A stretch of DNA of 13,664 nt, from contig CAYJXK010000027.1 of NCBI GenBank assembly GCA_964374115.1, positions 1 to 13,664 of the forward strand, written 5' to 3'. Made by a program: the position numbers and the translations under genes. The notes under the pieces are model-generated. The model was not told the DNA's origin. It saw nothing but the letters and a program-made list of their open reading frames with translations, and searched no databases. Positions 11,895 through 13,664 of the stretch are shown in pieces; positions within the stretch are counted from its first letter, which is position 1, and every line of letters begins with the position of its first letter. The stretch comes from CAYJXK01 sp964374115 (GTDB lineage Bacteria > Patescibacteriota > Patescibacteriia > Magasanikbacterales > UBA922).

Positions 11895-13418
11895 ATGTTT
11901 ACCAAAATACATTCTGCCGCGACGATCGGGCTTGACTGTCTCGGGATTACTGTCGAAGTTGATGTGGCCGGCAGTTGGCCTGGGTATCATATTATTGGAT
12001 TGCCGGACGCGGCAATCCAAGAGGCCAAAGAACGCATTCGGACCGCATGGAAGAATACGGATCTCCATTTTCCAAACAATGGTCGAGTCATTATCAATCT
12101 CGCTCCCGCAGATGTGCGCAAAGAGGGAAGTCACTATGATCTCCCTATGGCATTTGGCATGTATCTCGCGACTGAGCAAATAACTGGGGCTGATTTTTCA
12201 GACGCTCTCTTTGTGGGAGAACTTGCGCTTGACGGTACATTGCGACACACGACGGGTATGTTACCGCTCGCTCTTTTTGCAAAACAAAAAGGATACCGTC
12301 GGGTTTTTGTTCCAGCAGTGAACGCAAAAGAAGCGAGTCTTATTCCAGGTATTTCGGTCTACCCTGTCGTGTCCTTTCGGCAATTACTCGCGCACACGCA
12401 GGGAAATGAAACGATTGTTCCGCTTCCCACACAACAGATTGACGCGCTCTGTGAGCGCTCTGCCTATGACATGGACATGGCATATGTGAAGGGACAGGAG
12501 TTTGTGAAGCGCGCGATGGAGATCGCGGCAAGTGGCGCGCATAATATTCTTTTGTCTGGTCCGCCTGGGTCTGGAAAGACTTTGCTTGCGCGTACTCTTC
12601 CCTCTATTCTTCCACCAATGACAACAGATGAGGCGATTGAGGTGACCACCATTTATTCTGTGGCAGGGCTTGTCTCGGGTGATCTGCCGCTCATCACAGA
12701 GCGACCATTTCGCGCGCCACATCATAGCGCGAGCTCGGTTGCATTGATCGGTGGCGGCGCGTTTCCAAAACCAGGAGAAATTTCTTTGGCGCATCGAGGT
12801 GTGTTATTCTTGGATGAATTTCCAGAGTTTCCGCGCCAAGTGCTTGAAACATTGCGCCAGCCACTTGAGGACGGACTTGTTACGATTTCACGGGCGCAAG
12901 GGACGATTACATTTCCTGCGAGGTTTACATTGATCGCAAGTCAGAATCCTTGTCCGTGTGGATTCGCGACTGACCCAGGGCGGCGGTGTGTCTGCGCGCC
13001 GTCACACATCGCGCGGTATCAAAAGAAAGTGAGTGGACCACTGCTTGATCGTATTGATTTGCATGTCGAAGTGCCGCGCGTGGAATTTGATAAATTGCGA
13101 AGAGGCGACCTTGCCGAATCATCAGAAAAAGTGCGTGAGCGCGTCATGCAAGCACGAGAGCGACAAAACAAACGATTTCGGGAAACGTCATTTGCGGCCA
13201 ATAGTGAAATGAAAAATAAAGAAATTCGTGAATATTGCAAATTGGGAGATCGATCATTTGAATTGTTGCGCCGCGCAGGAGAACAGATGTATCTCTCTGC
13301 TCGCGGGTATCACCGTATTATTAAACTGGCGCGCACGATTGCTGATCTTGATGGACACGATGAAATTCAAGGAGAACATGTTGCCGAGGCGTTGCAATAT
13401 CGCGCGAGACGAGAATAA
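11895..13418 (+). CDS. comM: ComM/YifB family Mg-chelatase-like AAA+ ATPase
   Basis: 507 residues, the usual size. ComM is a hexameric branch-migration helicase that helps integrate transforming DNA; that role comes from studies of the family. The N-terminal domain (about 1-170) is Lon-S5-like, with MFTKIHSAATIGLD, GLPDAAIQEAKERIRTA and INLAPADVRKEGSHYDLPMA. The AAA+ core has Walker A GPPGSGKT at 222-229, the segment RPFRAPHHSASSVALIGGG, Walker B GVLFLDE at 302-308, the cysteine cluster NPCPCG and RRCVC, and GPLLDRIDLHVEVPRV. The C-terminal domain has LSARGYHRIIKLARTIADLDG. ATG 11895 gives the conserved start; an upstream in-frame ATG (11817) overlaps the end of lspA and adds unrelated residues. 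Its TAA lies inside the terminator stem. Confidence 0.96.
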   Translation: MFTKIHSAATIGLDCLGITVEVDVAGSWPGYHIIGLPDAAIQEAKERIRTAWKNTDLHFPNNGRVIINLAPADVRKEGSHYDLPMAFGMYLATEQITGADFSDALFVGELALDGTLRHTTGMLPLALFAKQKGYRRVFVPAVNAKEASLIPGISVYPVVSFRQLLAHTQGNETIVPLPTQQIDALCERSAYDMDMAYVKGQEFVKRAMEIAASGAHNILLSGPPGSGKTLLARTLPSILPPMTTDEAIEVTTIYSVAGLVSGDLPLITERPFRAPHHSASSVALIGGGAFPKPGEISLAHRGVLFLDEFPEFPRQVLETLRQPLEDGLVTISRAQGTITFPARFTLIASQNPCPCGFATDPGRRCVCAPSHIARYQKKVSGPLLDRIDLHVEVPRVEFDKLRRGDLAESSEKVRERVMQARERQNKRFRETSFAANSEMKNKEIREYCKLGDRSFELLRRAGEQMYLSARGYHRIIKLARTIADLDGHDEIQGEHVAEALQYRARRE

Positions 13419-13457
13419 AAAATGCCCCCTGGCCTAGGCAGGGGGCATTTTTTATTC
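13413..13457 (+). terminator. Strong terminator closing the comM transcript
   Basis: A perfect 19-bp stem, 13413-13431 with 13439-13457, 7-nt loop GCCTAGG, including ATGCCCCCT/AGGGGGCAT flanked by A and T runs. The A-rich left arm makes it able to act in both directions. The comM stop codon (13416-13418) is part of the left arm. Confidence 0.9.
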
Positions 13458-13480
13458 ATCTCTCTTCCTTGTCTATTTCC

Positions 13481-13569
13481 GTGACTTTTTGAGCGAAAAA
13501 TGTTCTTATCGACCAAGTGTCATGGTATTACCGTGAGGAGGGAAGAACATTTTTCAGCCAAAAAGGCAC
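13481..13569. repeat. Long imperfect inverted repeat with a palindromic loop
   Basis: Arms of 27 bp (13481-13507 and 13543-13569) match at 23 positions, with a perfect 13-bp core GAAAAATGTTCTT (13495-13507). The 35-bp loop contains a second near-palindrome, CATGGTATTACCGTG (13521-13535), which includes an extended -10-like TGGTATTAC. No T run follows, so it is not a terminator. It lies between the comM terminator and the next gene and may be a leader RNA element or operator. Confidence 0.7.
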
Positions 13570-13627
13570 GAAATGGAGACGAAGAAGAGATCTTGAACAG
13601 TAGCACAGATTGAGTGAGGGGAAAAGC

Positions 13628-13664
13628 ATGACAAATATGGAGGAGAATGTTTACTCTCTAAGGG
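13628..13664 (+). CDS. Start of a gene cut by the window edge
   Basis: ATG 13628 opens a frame that stays open for 12 codons (MTNMEENVYSLR) to the window end. GAGGGG (13616-13621) lies 6 nt before it, a plausible Shine-Dalgarno and one of only two clear ones here. The competing ATG at 13647 stops after four codons. Too little is present to identify the protein. The inverted repeat at 13481-13569 would be in or before its leader. Confidence 0.45.
   Translation, partial: MTNMEENVYSLR

Noticed and set aside
1..13664. CRISPR arrays, insertion sequences, tRNA or rRNA genes
   Set aside because: No regularly spaced repeats, transposase frames, tRNA-like cloverleaf sequences or rRNA segments were recognised by eye.

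Overview
The window is a replication-origin neighbourhood of a small-genome bacterium. UGA is a normal stop, most genes lack a Shine-Dalgarno sequence, and -10 elements of the form GGTATAMT recur. Together with the gene mix (Trm11-like methyltransferase, 3D-domain protein, large class A PBP, TraR/DksA-like protein, LspA, ComM), this suggests a Patescibacteria/CPR lineage. That placement rests on gene content and style only and is tentative.

Left part (1-3434): a small cysteine-rich lipoprotein with its own promoter and terminator; a Trm11-like methyltransferase followed 19 bp later by an FTR1-type iron permease; a bidirectional terminator; and a convergent secreted 3D-domain protein. A perfect 28-bp palindrome lies inside the methyltransferase reading frame. 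The 3D gene diverges from a 1004-residue penicillin-binding protein across a compact region with overlapping promoters and a CCTAGG hairpin.

Origin core (6569-10450): dnaA and dnaN run leftward; rpmH and rnpA run rightward from the other side of the dnaA promoter. DnaA-box-like sequences occur in three places: beside the dnaN start, where they form a good match to a DnaA-box/DnaA-trio unwinding module; between dnaA and rpmH; and downstream of rnpA, as four same-strand boxes next to AT-rich DNA. This resembles a multipartite origin of the Bacillus type with rpmH-rnpA embedded in it. yidC/yidD do not follow rnpA.

Right part (10423-13664): a strong promoter (TTGACA, 17 bp, TATACT) drives a roughly 410-nt region that looks like a structured non-coding RNA, with several long helices and an intrinsic terminator but no convincing reading frame. 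I could not match it to tmRNA, RNase P RNA, SRP RNA or 6S RNA, and it is the best candidate here for something undescribed. A dksA-like/lspA/comM gene string follows, closed by a 19-bp-stem terminator that includes the comM stop codon. The window ends with a long imperfect inverted repeat and the first 12 codons of another gene.

The genes cover replication initiation (dnaA, dnaN, origin elements), translation and RNA processing (rpmH, rnpA, Trm11-like), envelope building (PBP, 3D protein, lspA, which would process the lipoprotein at 193-489), iron uptake (FTR1) and DNA uptake or recombination (comM).
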